Assembly: GCA_910586505.1 (NCBI GenBank)
Contig: CAJUGV010000011.1
Coordinates: 1 to 64,000 of the forward strand
DNA: 64,000 nt
Reading direction: 5' to 3'
DNA from: an uncultured Paraprevotella sp.
GTDB taxonomy: Bacteria; Bacteroidota; Bacteroidia; Bacteroidales; Bacteroidaceae
Part shown: positions 51,658 through 59,870 of the stretch, in pieces
How positions within the stretch are numbered: position 1 is the stretch's first letter
Layout of the letters: every line of letters begins with the position of its first letter
Made by a program: the position numbers and the translations under genes
Notes under the pieces: model-generated
Told to the model about the DNA's origin: nothing
What the model saw: only the letters and a program-made list of their open reading frames with translations
The model's database searches: none

Positions 51658-52731
51658 CTATTTGTTGATGATGTCCATTTGCTGGCGCACGCTTTCCTCA
51701 TGGATGGCTACAAAGATTTTTTTCACGAATTCCGCATCCATGCCGCACATGGCGCCCTGGACGCCGCGTTTGTCAAGAATTTCGGAATAGCGCCCGGTTT
51801 GTACCACCGCCATGGCGTGTTCCTTTTTGTAAGTACCGATTTCGCGGCTCACGCGCATCCGTTGGGTAAGCAGGTCCATGAGCTTGTTGTCAAGGTCGTC
51901 TATCTGTTTGCGCAGAGCGGAGAGGCTCTCGGTCATTTCTACGTTCTCGCGCACCACGAGACGGTCGAGTATGAAGTCGAGCACGTCTGGCAGAACCTGT
52001 TGCTTGGCGTCGCTCCATGCACTGTCCGGGCAGCAATGGCTTTCCGTGATGAGTCCGTTGAAGCCCATGTCCATGGCCTGCTGACAGAGCGGGGCTATCA
52101 GCTCGCGGCGGCCGCCTATGTGGCTCGGGTCGCAGATGATGGGAAGGTTGGGGTAACGGCGGTGCAGTTCGATGGGGATGTGCCACATGGGGGCGTTACG
52201 GTAGATTTTCTGGTCGATGCTGGAAAAGCCGCGGTGAATGGCTCCCAGGCGGGTGATACCTGCGCCGTTAATGCGCTGGAGGGCGCCGATCCAGAGTTCG
52301 ATGTCGGGGTTAACGGGGTTCTTGATCAGTACCGGGATGTCCACACCTTTCAGCGAGTCGGCCAGCTCCTGCATGGCGAACGGATTGGCTGTGGTGCGTG
52401 CCCCTACCCAGAGAATGTCTATCCCGGCCTTGAGCGACGCCTCCACGTGCTTAGGCATGGCTACTTCGGTGGCTGTCAGCATGCTGGTTTCGTCTTTCAC
52501 GCGCTTCATCCATTCAAGGGCCGTTTCGCCCATGCCTTCGAATCCGCCGGGTTTGGTTCTCGGTTTCCATACTCCGGCACGGAATATCCTGATGCCTTTG
52601 TCGGCCAGTTGGCGTGCGGTTTCCATTACTTGTTCCTCGGTTTCGGCACTGCAAGGACCGGCGATGACGAGCGGCCGCTTGTTTTCATCTATACCCGGAA
52701 TGTTCAGAGGGGTCAGTTTTAAGTCTTCCAT
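51658..52731 (-). CDS. bifunctional DAHP synthase / chorismate mutase
   Basis: A 357-residue fusion. Residues about 10-260 are a type I-beta DAHP synthase, first enzyme of the shikimate pathway (RPLVIAGPCSAETEEQ, RAGVWKPRTKPGGFEG, ICDPSHIGGRRE). Residues about 265-350 are an AroQ chorismate mutase (ALRKQIDDLDNKLMDLLTQRMRVSREIGTYKK). It supplies prephenate to pheA and tyrA in the same operon. Fusions of this kind often let the mutase domain sense aromatic products (established); here that is inference. Confidence 0.95.
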   Translation of the reverse strand: MEDLKLTPLNIPGIDENKRPLVIAGPCSAETEEQVMETARQLADKGIRIFRAGVWKPRTKPGGFEGMGETALEWMKRVKDETSMLTATEVAMPKHVEASLKAGIDILWVGARTTANPFAMQELADSLKGVDIPVLIKNPVNPDIELWIGALQRINGAGITRLGAIHRGFSSIDQKIYRNAPMWHIPIELHRRYPNLPIICDPSHIGGRRELIAPLCQQAMDMGFNGLITESHCCPDSAWSDAKQQVLPDVLDFILDRLVVRENVEMTESLSALRKQIDDLDNKLMDLLTQRMRVSREIGTYKKEHAMAVVQTGRYSEILDKRGVQGAMCGMDAEFVKKIFVAIHEESVRQQMDIINK

Positions 52732-52765
52732 ATTGTGATATTGTTTGTTTTGTTCTTGTTTGATT

Positions 52766-53950
52766 TCAGAAAATTTTCCGTATACGTTCGAGCGCTTCCG
52801 TTATCTTTTCGATTTTAGCGCATAGCGAAATGCGGATGTAGCGGCTGCCGTTGCTGCCGAAGATGAATCCCGGAGTGATGAACACCCTGGCTTCGTGCAG
52901 GATTCTTTCGGTGAGTTGCTCCACGTCCGCATAGGTGTCGGGGATGCGCCCCCAGAGGAACATGCCCACCTGATCAGGGTCGAAGGTGCAGCCCAGTGTG
53001 CGCATGATTTCCTCGGCTGCCGCCCGCCGCTCCGCATACACATGTATGTTGGCTTCCTCGTGCCAGCGGATGTCGTTGCGGCATGCTGCCGCTGCTGCCA
53101 GTTGTATGGGCCTGAACGTTCCCGAATCGATGTTGCTTTTCACTTTCAGTATCCATTTGATAAATTCGGCGTTCGAAGCCAGCATGGCCACGCGCCAGCC
53201 CGGCATGTTGTGGCTTTTACTCATGGAGTTGAATTCGATGCAGCACCGTTTGGCACCGGGTATCTGCAGGATGCTGAGTCGTTCACGGTTGAGAATGAAG
53301 CTGTATGGGTTGTCGTTTACGATGACAAGGTTATGACGCAGGGCGAAGTCCACGAGCTTTTCGTAGGTCGCACGGCTGGCATTAGCGCCGGTCGGCATGT
53401 TGGGATAGTTGGTCCACATGATTTTCACGCCTGTCAGGTCGGTCTGCTCCAGCGCTTCGAAGTCCGGTTGCCAACCGTTTTCCGGCAACAGGTCGTAGTA
53501 AGTGATGTGGCAGCCTAAGAGTTTGCTGAGCGACGTGTAGGTGGGATACCCCGGATTGGGAACCAGCACGCGGTCGCCGGGATTGGCCAGTGCCAGCGTG
53601 ACATGCAGGATGCCTTCTTTGGATCCGATGAGCGGTTGTATCTCGCTGTCGGGATCCAAGTCCACATCATACCATTGTTTATAGAAGTCTGCCATGGCGC
53701 GGCGCAGTTCGGGGATGCCGGCCGTGGGCTGATAGCCGTGGGCGTTGGCATGGCGTGCCTCTTTGCACAGTGTTTCTATGGTCTGCGGCGAAGGCGGCAT
53801 GTCGGGACTTCCTATGGCCAGGCTTATCACGTCCTTGCCATCGGCATTCATCCGGGCCACTTCCTTGAGTTTTACCGAGAAGTAATACTCCCTGACGGAG
53901 TTCAGCCGGTCGGCCGGCTGTATGGCGGGGTTATACGGTTTGCTTTCCAT
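52766..53950 (-). CDS. aromatic-type aminotransferase, class I/II
   Basis: A 394-residue PLP aminotransferase. The PLP lysine is in FNSMSKSHNMPGWRVAML and the N-terminal ISLAIGSPDMPPS fits the family. Within the pheA/tyrA operon it most likely transaminates phenylpyruvate, hydroxyphenylpyruvate or prephenate. The sequence also resembles LL-diaminopimelate aminotransferases, so substrate is inferred from context. Its start overlaps the pheA end by 20 bases, which couples their translation. Confidence 0.85.
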   Translation of the reverse strand: MESKPYNPAIQPADRLNSVREYYFSVKLKEVARMNADGKDVISLAIGSPDMPPSPQTIETLCKEARHANAHGYQPTAGIPELRRAMADFYKQWYDVDLDPDSEIQPLIGSKEGILHVTLALANPGDRVLVPNPGYPTYTSLSKLLGCHITYYDLLPENGWQPDFEALEQTDLTGVKIMWTNYPNMPTGANASRATYEKLVDFALRHNLVIVNDNPYSFILNRERLSILQIPGAKRCCIEFNSMSKSHNMPGWRVAMLASNAEFIKWILKVKSNIDSGTFRPIQLAAAAACRNDIRWHEEANIHVYAERRAAAEEIMRTLGCTFDPDQVGMFLWGRIPDTYADVEQLTERILHEARVFITPGFIFGSNGSRYIRISLCAKIEKITEALERIRKIF

Positions 53951-54773
53951 CTTTGTATTCTCCTAATATTTTAAGTTCTTGTGTGAGTGGTGTGATGGCG
54001 TCGATGCTCTGCGAATAACGGGTGTAGTCATCGAATCCCAGGTCGACGTAAAACTTATATTGCCATTCCTTTCCTACGAGGGGGAGGGATTGTATTTTGG
54101 TCAGGTTGAGTTTGTAAAACGACAGAATGGACAGCACCTGTGAGAGCGAGCCTTCTTCGTGAGGTAGGGTAAACACGAGGCTCGCCTTGTTGGTCCGGCG
54201 GATGTCACGCAACAGGTTGGCGCGCTGAGGCTGGCTGAACACCAGAAATCGGGTAAAGTTATGTTTGTTGGTCTCAATACCTTCTTTCAGCACTTTCATG
54301 TCATAGAGTTGAGCGGCGAATTTGGAGCAGATGGCCGCATGGCCGTGCAGTTGTTCGCGGCTGATCGTTTCGGCTGATCCGGCCGTATCTTCGCCTTCCA
54401 CTACCTTGAGATGCGGATGCCGGGCCAAAAAGTCGCGGCATTGCATCAAGGCTACCGGATGCGAGTTGACCTCCGTAATATCCTCCAGGTTGTCATCGGG
54501 CAGGCAGAGCAGGCTGTGCGAGATGCGCAACTTGTGCTCGCCTACGATGGTCAGTCCGCTGTCGCAAAGCAGCTCATAGTTGTGCAACAGGCTGCCGGCA
54601 ATGGTATTCTCGATGGCTGCCATGCCGAGTACCGTACAGTCGTTCTTTACTGTGGCGAACACGTTTTCAAAGGTGGAACAACAGATCAGTTCGATGTCCT
54701 CTCCTTCGAAATAATAGTGGGCTGCCATGTCGTGGAAAGACCCTTTGATGCCTTGTATTGCGATTCGTTTCAT
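53931..54773 (-). CDS. pheA: prephenate dehydratase
   Basis: A 280-residue monofunctional enzyme that makes phenylpyruvate. MKRIAIQGIKGSFHDMAAHYYF at the start, the catalytic TRF in KHNFTRFLVFSQ, and a C-terminal ACT domain (ASLVFTLPHEEGSLSQVLSIL to QSLPLVGKEWQYKFYVDLGF) for phenylalanine feedback. I start at ATG 54773; the in-frame extension upstream would run through the terminator hairpin. First structural gene after the Phe/Tyr attenuator. Confidence 0.95.
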   Translation of the reverse strand: MKRIAIQGIKGSFHDMAAHYYFEGEDIELICCSTFENVFATVKNDCTVLGMAAIENTIAGSLLHNYELLCDSGLTIVGEHKLRISHSLLCLPDDNLEDITEVNSHPVALMQCRDFLARHPHLKVVEGEDTAGSAETISREQLHGHAAICSKFAAQLYDMKVLKEGIETNKHNFTRFLVFSQPQRANLLRDIRRTNKASLVFTLPHEEGSLSQVLSILSFYKLNLTKIQSLPLVGKEWQYKFYVDLGFDDYTRYSQSIDAITPLTQELKILGEYKDGKQTV

Positions 54774-54796
54774 TGTGTGTGTTGAGTGTCTTTGAC

Positions 54797-54829
54797 AAAA
54801 AAGTCCCGCTCCTGTGGGAAGCGGGACTT
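54797..54829 (-). terminator. attenuator terminator of the pheA operon
   Basis: A perfect 10-pair stem (54820-54829 with 54801-54810), 9-base loop, followed on the minus strand by six T (54797-54802). It sits between the leader peptide and pheA. Its 5' arm can instead pair with leader segment 54878-54886. Confidence 0.92.
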
Positions 54830-54843
54830 CATTGTTTATTCGG

Positions 54844-54948
54844 TTAGTATAATCTTCTGTTCTGTACACATACGAATTCCCGCTTCACTTTACGGCTAAA
54901 GTAAAAGTAGAAGAAGAAATAAAAATATGTGTTGAATAATTCTTTCAT
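54844..54948 (-). CDS. leader peptide of the pheA operon, Phe/Tyr-rich
   Basis: A 34-residue peptide starting MKELFNT and continuing with ten aromatic codons in a row, YFYFFFYFYF (residues 8-17), then SRKVKREFVCVQNRRLY and TAA. Its only role is probably to report charged tRNA-Phe and tRNA-Tyr levels through ribosome stalling. RNA segment 1 (54901-54913, over the aromatic codons) can pair with segment 2 (54883-54893). Segment 2 (54878-54886) can pair perfectly over 9 bases with segment 3, the 5' arm of the terminator (54818-54826). Stalling frees segment 2 and prevents the terminator. The start is about 15 bases after the predicted transcript start. Confidence 0.9.
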   Translation of the reverse strand: MKELFNTYFYFFFYFYFSRKVKREFVCVQNRRLY

Positions 54949-54970
54949 TCTTGTCTCTTTGAATCTCTTG

Positions 54971-55001
54971 CAAAATTAAGGCTTTTTTCAATTCCGGCAA
55001 A
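54971..55001 (-). promoter_or_regulatory. promoter of the pheA leader and operon
   Basis: On the minus strand TTTG (54998-55001), exactly 19 bases, then TAATTTTG (54971-54978): a perfect Bacteroides vegetative promoter. Transcription would begin near 54964, about 15 bases before the leader peptide. Confidence 0.85.
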
Positions 55002-55066
55002 TAAATTCAAGGTTTTTTTGAGCATACATGTGAATTTTGTCCGGGAAATGCTTTGATCGCTTACAT

Positions 55067-56056
55067 TTAGAAACCGTAAGGGTTTCGGCTTTTGTATTGT
55101 TCGTTCATGCTTTGCTCGATGTTGCTGAACTGTCCGTCCCATTGTTTTGAGCTTTCGGGTGAGCTTTCCAGTGCCTTCTTCAGGTCATCGGTTGCACCCG
55201 CCTTGTCGTTCAGCATGAGTTTGATACGTCCGCGTTCCTTGTAGCCTTCGCTAAAATCCGGCATGATTTCCAGTGCTTCGTCTAGCGTGGCCAGCGCTTT
55301 GTCAAGCTGTCTGCCGGCTGTATATGCCGTGGCCAGTCCTGTATAGGCCTCTCTCATCAGCGGGTTTTGCGTTTTCACCTTATTATAATAGGCTATGGCT
55401 GTATCGGTATCGCCTTGTTGAAGGCGCAGTGCGGCTTTCATCATCACGGCTTCTTCCGTCATAGAGTCTTGTTCGGCATCCAGGACGGCGAGCAGATGGT
55501 CGATGTCGGTTTCCGCTTCTTTCGGGCTTCCCATGCCGCCGAGCACCTTGGCCCTGAGCAGGTAGGCGGCGTTCATGTCGGGCGACAGCAGGATGGCCTG
55601 TGTCAGCATTACCACGGCATTCAGATCGTCGTGCAGGGCATGTTTGGCTATGGCTGCGCGATAGAGTGCCGGGGCATGCTGGTCATTGATGAGCAGTGCC
55701 TTTTGGCAGTCTTCGTCCATACGGGTATAGTCTTCCAGCATTTCGTCGGCCCGTGTCATGGCCAGTCTGATACCGATATTATCCGGATGTTCTTCAGCCA
55801 GCAGTTCCAGTGTGTGCCGTGCCTCTTCCGCTTGGCCGTCTGTCAGCAGTGCTTCGGCAAGATAGCTTACGGTTTCTGCTTCGTTGCGGATGGCGACGGC
55901 CTCGCGGAAACACTGTATGGCATATTTGACCTCTCCGGTTTTAAAGGCACGCAAACCGTCGTATTTCAGTACGTCGAAGTTGCGTTCTCGTTGTTTTTTG
56001 TTTTTTTCCTCCGGCGTTTCTTCCCTGCCGCCGAACAATGTTTTCAGAAATCCCAT
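55067..56056 (-). CDS. tetratricopeptide repeat protein
   Basis: A 329-residue protein without signal peptide. After a charged N-terminus (GGREETPEEKNKKQRERN) it consists of TPR helices, e.g. GLRAFKTGEVKYAIQCFREAVAIRNEAETVSYLAEALL, GLATAYTAGRQLDKALATLDEALEIMPDFSEGYKERGRIKLML. Such proteins are scaffolds for protein partners; the partner is not evident. It is divergent from glmS and has a consensus promoter in the shared 123-base gap. Confidence 0.88.
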   Translation of the reverse strand: MGFLKTLFGGREETPEEKNKKQRERNFDVLKYDGLRAFKTGEVKYAIQCFREAVAIRNEAETVSYLAEALLTDGQAEEARHTLELLAEEHPDNIGIRLAMTRADEMLEDYTRMDEDCQKALLINDQHAPALYRAAIAKHALHDDLNAVVMLTQAILLSPDMNAAYLLRAKVLGGMGSPKEAETDIDHLLAVLDAEQDSMTEEAVMMKAALRLQQGDTDTAIAYYNKVKTQNPLMREAYTGLATAYTAGRQLDKALATLDEALEIMPDFSEGYKERGRIKLMLNDKAGATDDLKKALESSPESSKQWDGQFSNIEQSMNEQYKSRNPYGF

Positions 56057-56078
56057 TTCGTACTTATTTTATCAAGCA

Positions 56079-56111
56079 CAAATATACTAAAATTGCTTAA
56101 AATAACGCAAA
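56079..56111 (-). promoter_or_regulatory. promoter of the TPR gene
   Basis: On the minus strand TTTG (56108-56111), 21 bases, then TATATTTG (56079-56086), matching the Bacteroides consensus. Transcription would start about 15 bases before the coding region. Confidence 0.7.
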
Positions 56112-56149
56112 AATATACGAAAAAACGCGAGAAAACGTTCTTACTTCAG

Positions 56150-56157
56150 TAAGTTTG
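56150..56157 (+). promoter_or_regulatory. -7 element of glmS
   Basis: TAAGTTTG fits TAnnTTTG and lies 22 bases before the glmS start. No -33 TTTG is seen. The short leader leaves no room for a glmS ribozyme. Confidence 0.5.
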
Positions 56158-56179
56158 CTGATACAATAAAAAGAAAAGC

Positions 56180-58027
56180 ATGTGTGGAATCGTAGGATAT
56201 ATAGGTAAACGGGAGGCATATCCCATCTTGATAAAGGGGCTTAAACGTCTGGAATACCGAGGCTATGACAGTGCCGGTGTGGCTATGATAAGCGATTCGG
56301 AGGAACTGAACGTATATAAGGAAAAAGGAAAGGTGAGCGACCTGGAACGCGCCGTGGAGAACAAGGATATCAGCGGTCATATAGGTATCGCGCACACGCG
56401 ATGGGCCACACATGGCGAGCCGTGTGCCGAAAATGCTCATCCTCATTATTCGGCGTCCGGTAATCTGGCTCTGATTCATAACGGTATCATAGAGAATTAT
56501 GCCACGCTGAAAGAAAAACTCGTGCAGCGTGGAGTGAAGTTTCGAAGTCATACGGATTCGGAAGTTCTGGTGCAACTTATAGAATACATCCAAGAGAACA
56601 ATGAGCTGGACTTGTTGAGTGCCGTGCAGGTCGCTTTGCATGAGGTGATCGGCGCCTATGCCATTGCGATTCTCGACAGGAGGAACCCAGAACAGATCAT
56701 AGCTGCACGCAAGAGCAGCCCGCTGGTGGTGGGCATAGGGCGCGACAGTGAGTTTTACCTGGCTTCCGATGCGACCCCTATTGTGGAGTATACCGACAAG
56801 GTGGTCTATCTGGAGGACGGTGATATCGCCGTCTTGCGTCCCGGCGACGAACTGAAGGTGGTGGATATGGACAATGCCCGCATGCACCCGAAAGTGAAGA
56901 CGGTAGACATCAACCTGGGGCAGTTGGAGAAGGGCGGATATCCTTATTTCATGCTCAAAGAGATTTTCGAACAACCGGATTGTCTGTGCGACTGCATGCG
57001 CGGCCGCATCAATGTGGATGCCGACAACGTGACGCTTTCGGCTGTGATCGACCATAAGGAAAGGCTTCTGAACGCGAGCCGTTTCATCATCGTGGCGTGC
57101 GGAACCTCGTGGCATGCCGGACTGATCGGTCAGCAGCTCATCGAGAACTATTGCCGTATTCCCGTATATGTGGAGTATGCTTCGGAGTTCCGCTACCGCA
57201 ATCCCGTCATCTTGCCTACCGACGTGGTGATTGCCATCTCCCAGTCGGGAGAGACTGCCGATACGCTGGCCGCCATCGAACTGGCACGCAAGCAAGGCGC
57301 ATTCGTTTTCGGTATCTGTAATTCCGTAGGAGCGTCCATTCCGCGGGCTACGCATACGGGAGCCTATATCCATGTGGGGCCGGAGATAGGAGTGGCTTCG
57401 ACCAAGGCTTTTACCGGACAGGTGACGGTGCTGACCATGCTGACACTGGCGCTGGCCAAAGAACGCGGTACGATTTCCCGTGAAGAATATGTGCGGATGG
57501 TGCACGAATTGGTCACCATCCCCGACAAGATGAAAGAAGCGCTTCAAACCAACGAGCAGATAGCCCAGATGGCCAAGATTTTCACCTATGCGCACAATTG
57601 TCTGTATCTGGGCCGGGGATATTGCTATCCCGTGGCGCTTGAAGGTGCCCTCAAGCTGAAAGAAATCTCCTATATCCATGCCGAAGGCTATCCGGCTGCG
57701 GAGATGAAGCACGGCCCCATTGCGCTCATAGACTCCGAGATGCCTGTGTTTGTCATAGCCACCCGTAACGGAATGTATGACAAGCTTATCAGTAACATTC
57801 AGGAAGTGAAAGCCCGTCAGGGGCGTGTCATCGCTCTTGTGACGAAGGGCGACACTAAGATACGCGAGCTGGCGGATGAAGTGATAGAACTGCCCGAAAC
57901 ATTGGAATGCTTCGATCCTTTGGTCGTATCGGTTCCCTTGCAGTTGCTGGCTTATCATATCGCCGTGTGCAAGGGTAAGGATGTGGACCAGCCGCGTAAT
58001 CTGGCCAAGTCGGTGACGGTGGAGTAA
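56180..58027 (+). CDS. glmS: glutamine-fructose-6-phosphate aminotransferase (isomerizing)
   Basis: A 615-residue enzyme making glucosamine-6-phosphate, the entry to cell-wall and LPS amino sugars. The N-terminal glutaminase begins MCGIVGYIGKREA, with Cys as nucleophile after Met removal, and has THGEPCAENAHPH. Two SIS domains follow (FIIVACGTSWHAG, ISQSGETADTLAA, CLYLGRGYCYPVALEGALKLKEISYIHAEGYPAAEMKHGPIALI), ending LAKSVTVE. Length is normal. Single gene with its own promoter and terminator hairpin. Confidence 0.98.
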   Translation: MCGIVGYIGKREAYPILIKGLKRLEYRGYDSAGVAMISDSEELNVYKEKGKVSDLERAVENKDISGHIGIAHTRWATHGEPCAENAHPHYSASGNLALIHNGIIENYATLKEKLVQRGVKFRSHTDSEVLVQLIEYIQENNELDLLSAVQVALHEVIGAYAIAILDRRNPEQIIAARKSSPLVVGIGRDSEFYLASDATPIVEYTDKVVYLEDGDIAVLRPGDELKVVDMDNARMHPKVKTVDINLGQLEKGGYPYFMLKEIFEQPDCLCDCMRGRINVDADNVTLSAVIDHKERLLNASRFIIVACGTSWHAGLIGQQLIENYCRIPVYVEYASEFRYRNPVILPTDVVIAISQSGETADTLAAIELARKQGAFVFGICNSVGASIPRATHTGAYIHVGPEIGVASTKAFTGQVTVLTMLTLALAKERGTISREEYVRMVHELVTIPDKMKEALQTNEQIAQMAKIFTYAHNCLYLGRGYCYPVALEGALKLKEISYIHAEGYPAAEMKHGPIALIDSEMPVFVIATRNGMYDKLISNIQEVKARQGRVIALVTKGDTKIRELADEVIELPETLECFDPLVVSVPLQLLAYHIAVCKGKDVDQPRNLAKSVTVE

Positions 58028-58041
58028 TGATTTTTTTATAG

Positions 58042-58111
58042 AACGGGCCGTATGCCCGTTTATTCGGTAAAGCAAATTGGGGATGTGCGTTAAGTTGCAC
58101 ATCCCCAATTT
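58042..58111 (+). terminator. two hairpins after glmS
   Basis: A short hairpin AACGGGC/GCCCGTT (58042-58060) is followed by a perfect 15-pair stem (58074-58088 with 58097-58111, loop GTTAAGTT). Neither has a clean T-tract, but the second is strong enough to end or protect the glmS transcript. Confidence 0.65.
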
Positions 58112-58167
58112 GTTAGCATATCAATGAGCCGGTGCCGGGGACGTGGAGGATTTTCATGCGCAGAGCG

Positions 58168-58251
58168 TGATAAAATCGTGCTCATGATTTTTTATTTTCC
58201 TCCGCATCAAAAAAAGTTTTTCTCCGCAAGAAAATCCGGGCTGCGGCGGAG
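58168..58251. repeat. dispersed hairpin repeat, copy 3
   Basis: The core 58178-58251 is 74 bases and aligns without gaps to 13015-13088, including a shared 30-base end with CTCCGCAWGAAAA and closing GCGGAG. Contains an A/T-flanked small hairpin (58173-58192) with a T-run. It fills most of the gap between the glmS hairpins and the promoter of the next gene. Confidence 0.6.
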
Positions 58252-58320
58252 CCCTCCGAAATGTCTGTATTTTGTCCACAGGCGACTGTCCCCGTGTGTC
58301 TGGTTCGCTTTTTATATGTA

Positions 58321-58328
58321 TAAATTTG
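58321..58328 (+). promoter_or_regulatory. -7 element of the M20 dipeptidase gene
   Basis: TAAATTTG fits TAnnTTTG; TCTG 18 bases upstream is a weak -33 match. The start codon is about 68 bases downstream. Confidence 0.5.
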
Positions 58329-58395
58329 CAGAACAGGAGAATATATCCTAATTTTGAGCAGGGAATATGAAAAACAACCGAATAAAGAAAACGAT

Positions 58396-59760
58396 ATGGC
58401 AAAGAACGTAAAAGAGTATATCCGGGAGAACGAGAGCCGTTTTCTCAACGAATGGTTCAGTCTGATACGCATTCCGAGTATAAGTGCCGAACCGGCCCAC
58501 AAGGCTGACATGACGGCTTGTGCCGAACGGTGGAGGGAACTGCTTTTGGAAGCCGGAGCGGATGAGGCGCGCCTGATGCCCTCGTCGGGCAATCCGTTGG
58601 TGTATGCGGAGAAACGCATATCGCCCGATGCGCCTACGGTGCTGATATACGGACATTATGACGTCATGCCCGTGGCACCTCTCGAACTTTGGAAAAGCGA
58701 TCCGTTCGAACCCGAGGTGCGTGACGGGCGGGTATATGCCCGCGGGGCGGATGATGACAAAGGGCAGTCGATGATACAGTTGAAGGCTTTTGAGTATATG
58801 GTACGCGAGGATAGTTTGCGGCATAACGTGAAGTTTATTCTGGAGGGGGAGGAAGAAATCGGCTCTCCGGCTCTCAACGCCTTCCTGCAGGAACATCGGG
58901 AACTGCTGGCTTGCGATGTGATTCTGGTGAGCGATACGAGCATGCTCTCGCCCGACCTTCCGTCGCTGACTACGGGATTGCGCGGACTGGCCTATTGGGA
59001 AATCGAGGTGACAGGTCCGAACCGTGATCTGCATTCGGGGCATTTCGGCGGAGCTGTGGCCAATCCCATCAATGTGTTATGCGGTCTGCTGGACCGTTTG
59101 ACGGATGAGAACGGGCGTATCACGATCCCCGGATTCTATGATGATGTGGAGGAACTTTCGGCCGAGGAGCGTCGCATGCTGGCTGACATACCGTTTGATG
59201 AAGAACGCTACAAGAGTGCCATCGGGGTGCGTGCCCTGAAAGGGGAGGCGGGTTACAGTACCATCGAGCGAAACAGTTGCCGTCCTTCGTTCGATGTGTG
59301 CGGCATCTGGGGCGGCCATACGGGCGAAGGCTCCAAAACGGTGCTTCCGTCGCGTGCCTGCGCCAAGGTGTCGTGCCGTCTGGTTCCCCACCAGCAACAT
59401 GAGAAGATATCGCAGATGCTGGTCGACTATATGGCTTCGGCGGCTCCGGACTATGTGACGGTGAAAGTCACCCCTATGCACGGAGGCGAGGGCTATGTAT
59501 GCCCGATAGACCTGCCGGCCTACAAGGCGGCCGAGGCCGGATTTGCCAAGGCTTTCGGAAAGCGTCCGTTGGCAGTGCGCCGCGGCGGCAGCATCCCCAT
59601 CATCAGCGATTTTGAAAAGATTCTGGGGGTGAAGACGATCCTGATGGGATTCGGACTGGAGAGCAATGCCATTCATTCGCCTAACGAGAATTTCCCGCTT
59701 GAGATGTTCCGCCGCGGCATAGAGGCTGTGGTAGAGTTCCATCGTGAATTGAAGTGGTGA
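58396..59760 (+). CDS. M20 family dipeptidase
   Basis: A 454-residue zinc peptidase of the M20 (CNDP-like) family. Metal and catalytic residues: LIYGHYDVMPV (His and Asp), GADDDKGQ (bridging Asp), EGEEEIGS (general-base Glu), DTSM (Asp), and NAIHSPNENF (His). The lid domain with HSGHFGG lies near the middle. Likely cleaves dipeptides in the cytoplasm; no signal peptide. I start at MAKNVKEY (58396), since the first 14 in-frame residues upstream are not conserved-looking. Confidence 0.93.
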   Translation: MAKNVKEYIRENESRFLNEWFSLIRIPSISAEPAHKADMTACAERWRELLLEAGADEARLMPSSGNPLVYAEKRISPDAPTVLIYGHYDVMPVAPLELWKSDPFEPEVRDGRVYARGADDDKGQSMIQLKAFEYMVREDSLRHNVKFILEGEEEIGSPALNAFLQEHRELLACDVILVSDTSMLSPDLPSLTTGLRGLAYWEIEVTGPNRDLHSGHFGGAVANPINVLCGLLDRLTDENGRITIPGFYDDVEELSAEERRMLADIPFDEERYKSAIGVRALKGEAGYSTIERNSCRPSFDVCGIWGGHTGEGSKTVLPSRACAKVSCRLVPHQQHEKISQMLVDYMASAAPDYVTVKVTPMHGGEGYVCPIDLPAYKAAEAGFAKAFGKRPLAVRRGGSIPIISDFEKILGVKTILMGFGLESNAIHSPNENFPLEMFRRGIEAVVEFHRELKW

Positions 59761-59808
59761 CAGACGGTCGGTAGATAGCCGTTCCGGAACCGTTATAATT
59801 ATGGACTG

Positions 59809-59862
59809 TGCGGCCCGCCCGTTTCCTTGACGGATGAGAGGAAAGGAAACGGGCGGGCCGCA
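59809..59862. terminator. 20-pair perfect inverted repeat between convergent genes
   Basis: Arms 59809-59828 and 59843-59862 pair perfectly over 20 GC-rich bases with a 14-base loop. It lies between the M20 gene (plus) and the regulator gene (minus), which converge here, and most likely ends both transcripts. No long T-tract follows on either side. Confidence 0.75.
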
Positions 59863-59870
59863 TAAATGTG

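Noticed and set aside
51679..52722. 347-codon plus-strand frame opposite the DAHP synthase gene
   Set aside because: It mirrors the real gene and shows no recognisable protein features.
54945..55142. 65-codon minus-strand frame upstream of the pheA leader
   Set aside because: It runs through the consensus promoter and overlaps the leader in another frame, with no family features.
56087..56179. glmS ribozyme upstream of glmS
   Set aside because: The promoter-to-start distance is too short and no ribozyme core is visible.
56141..58108. 655-codon open frame antisense to glmS
   Set aside because: It lies exactly opposite the well-supported glmS gene, has no signal, promoter or family pattern, and reflects codon bias of glmS.
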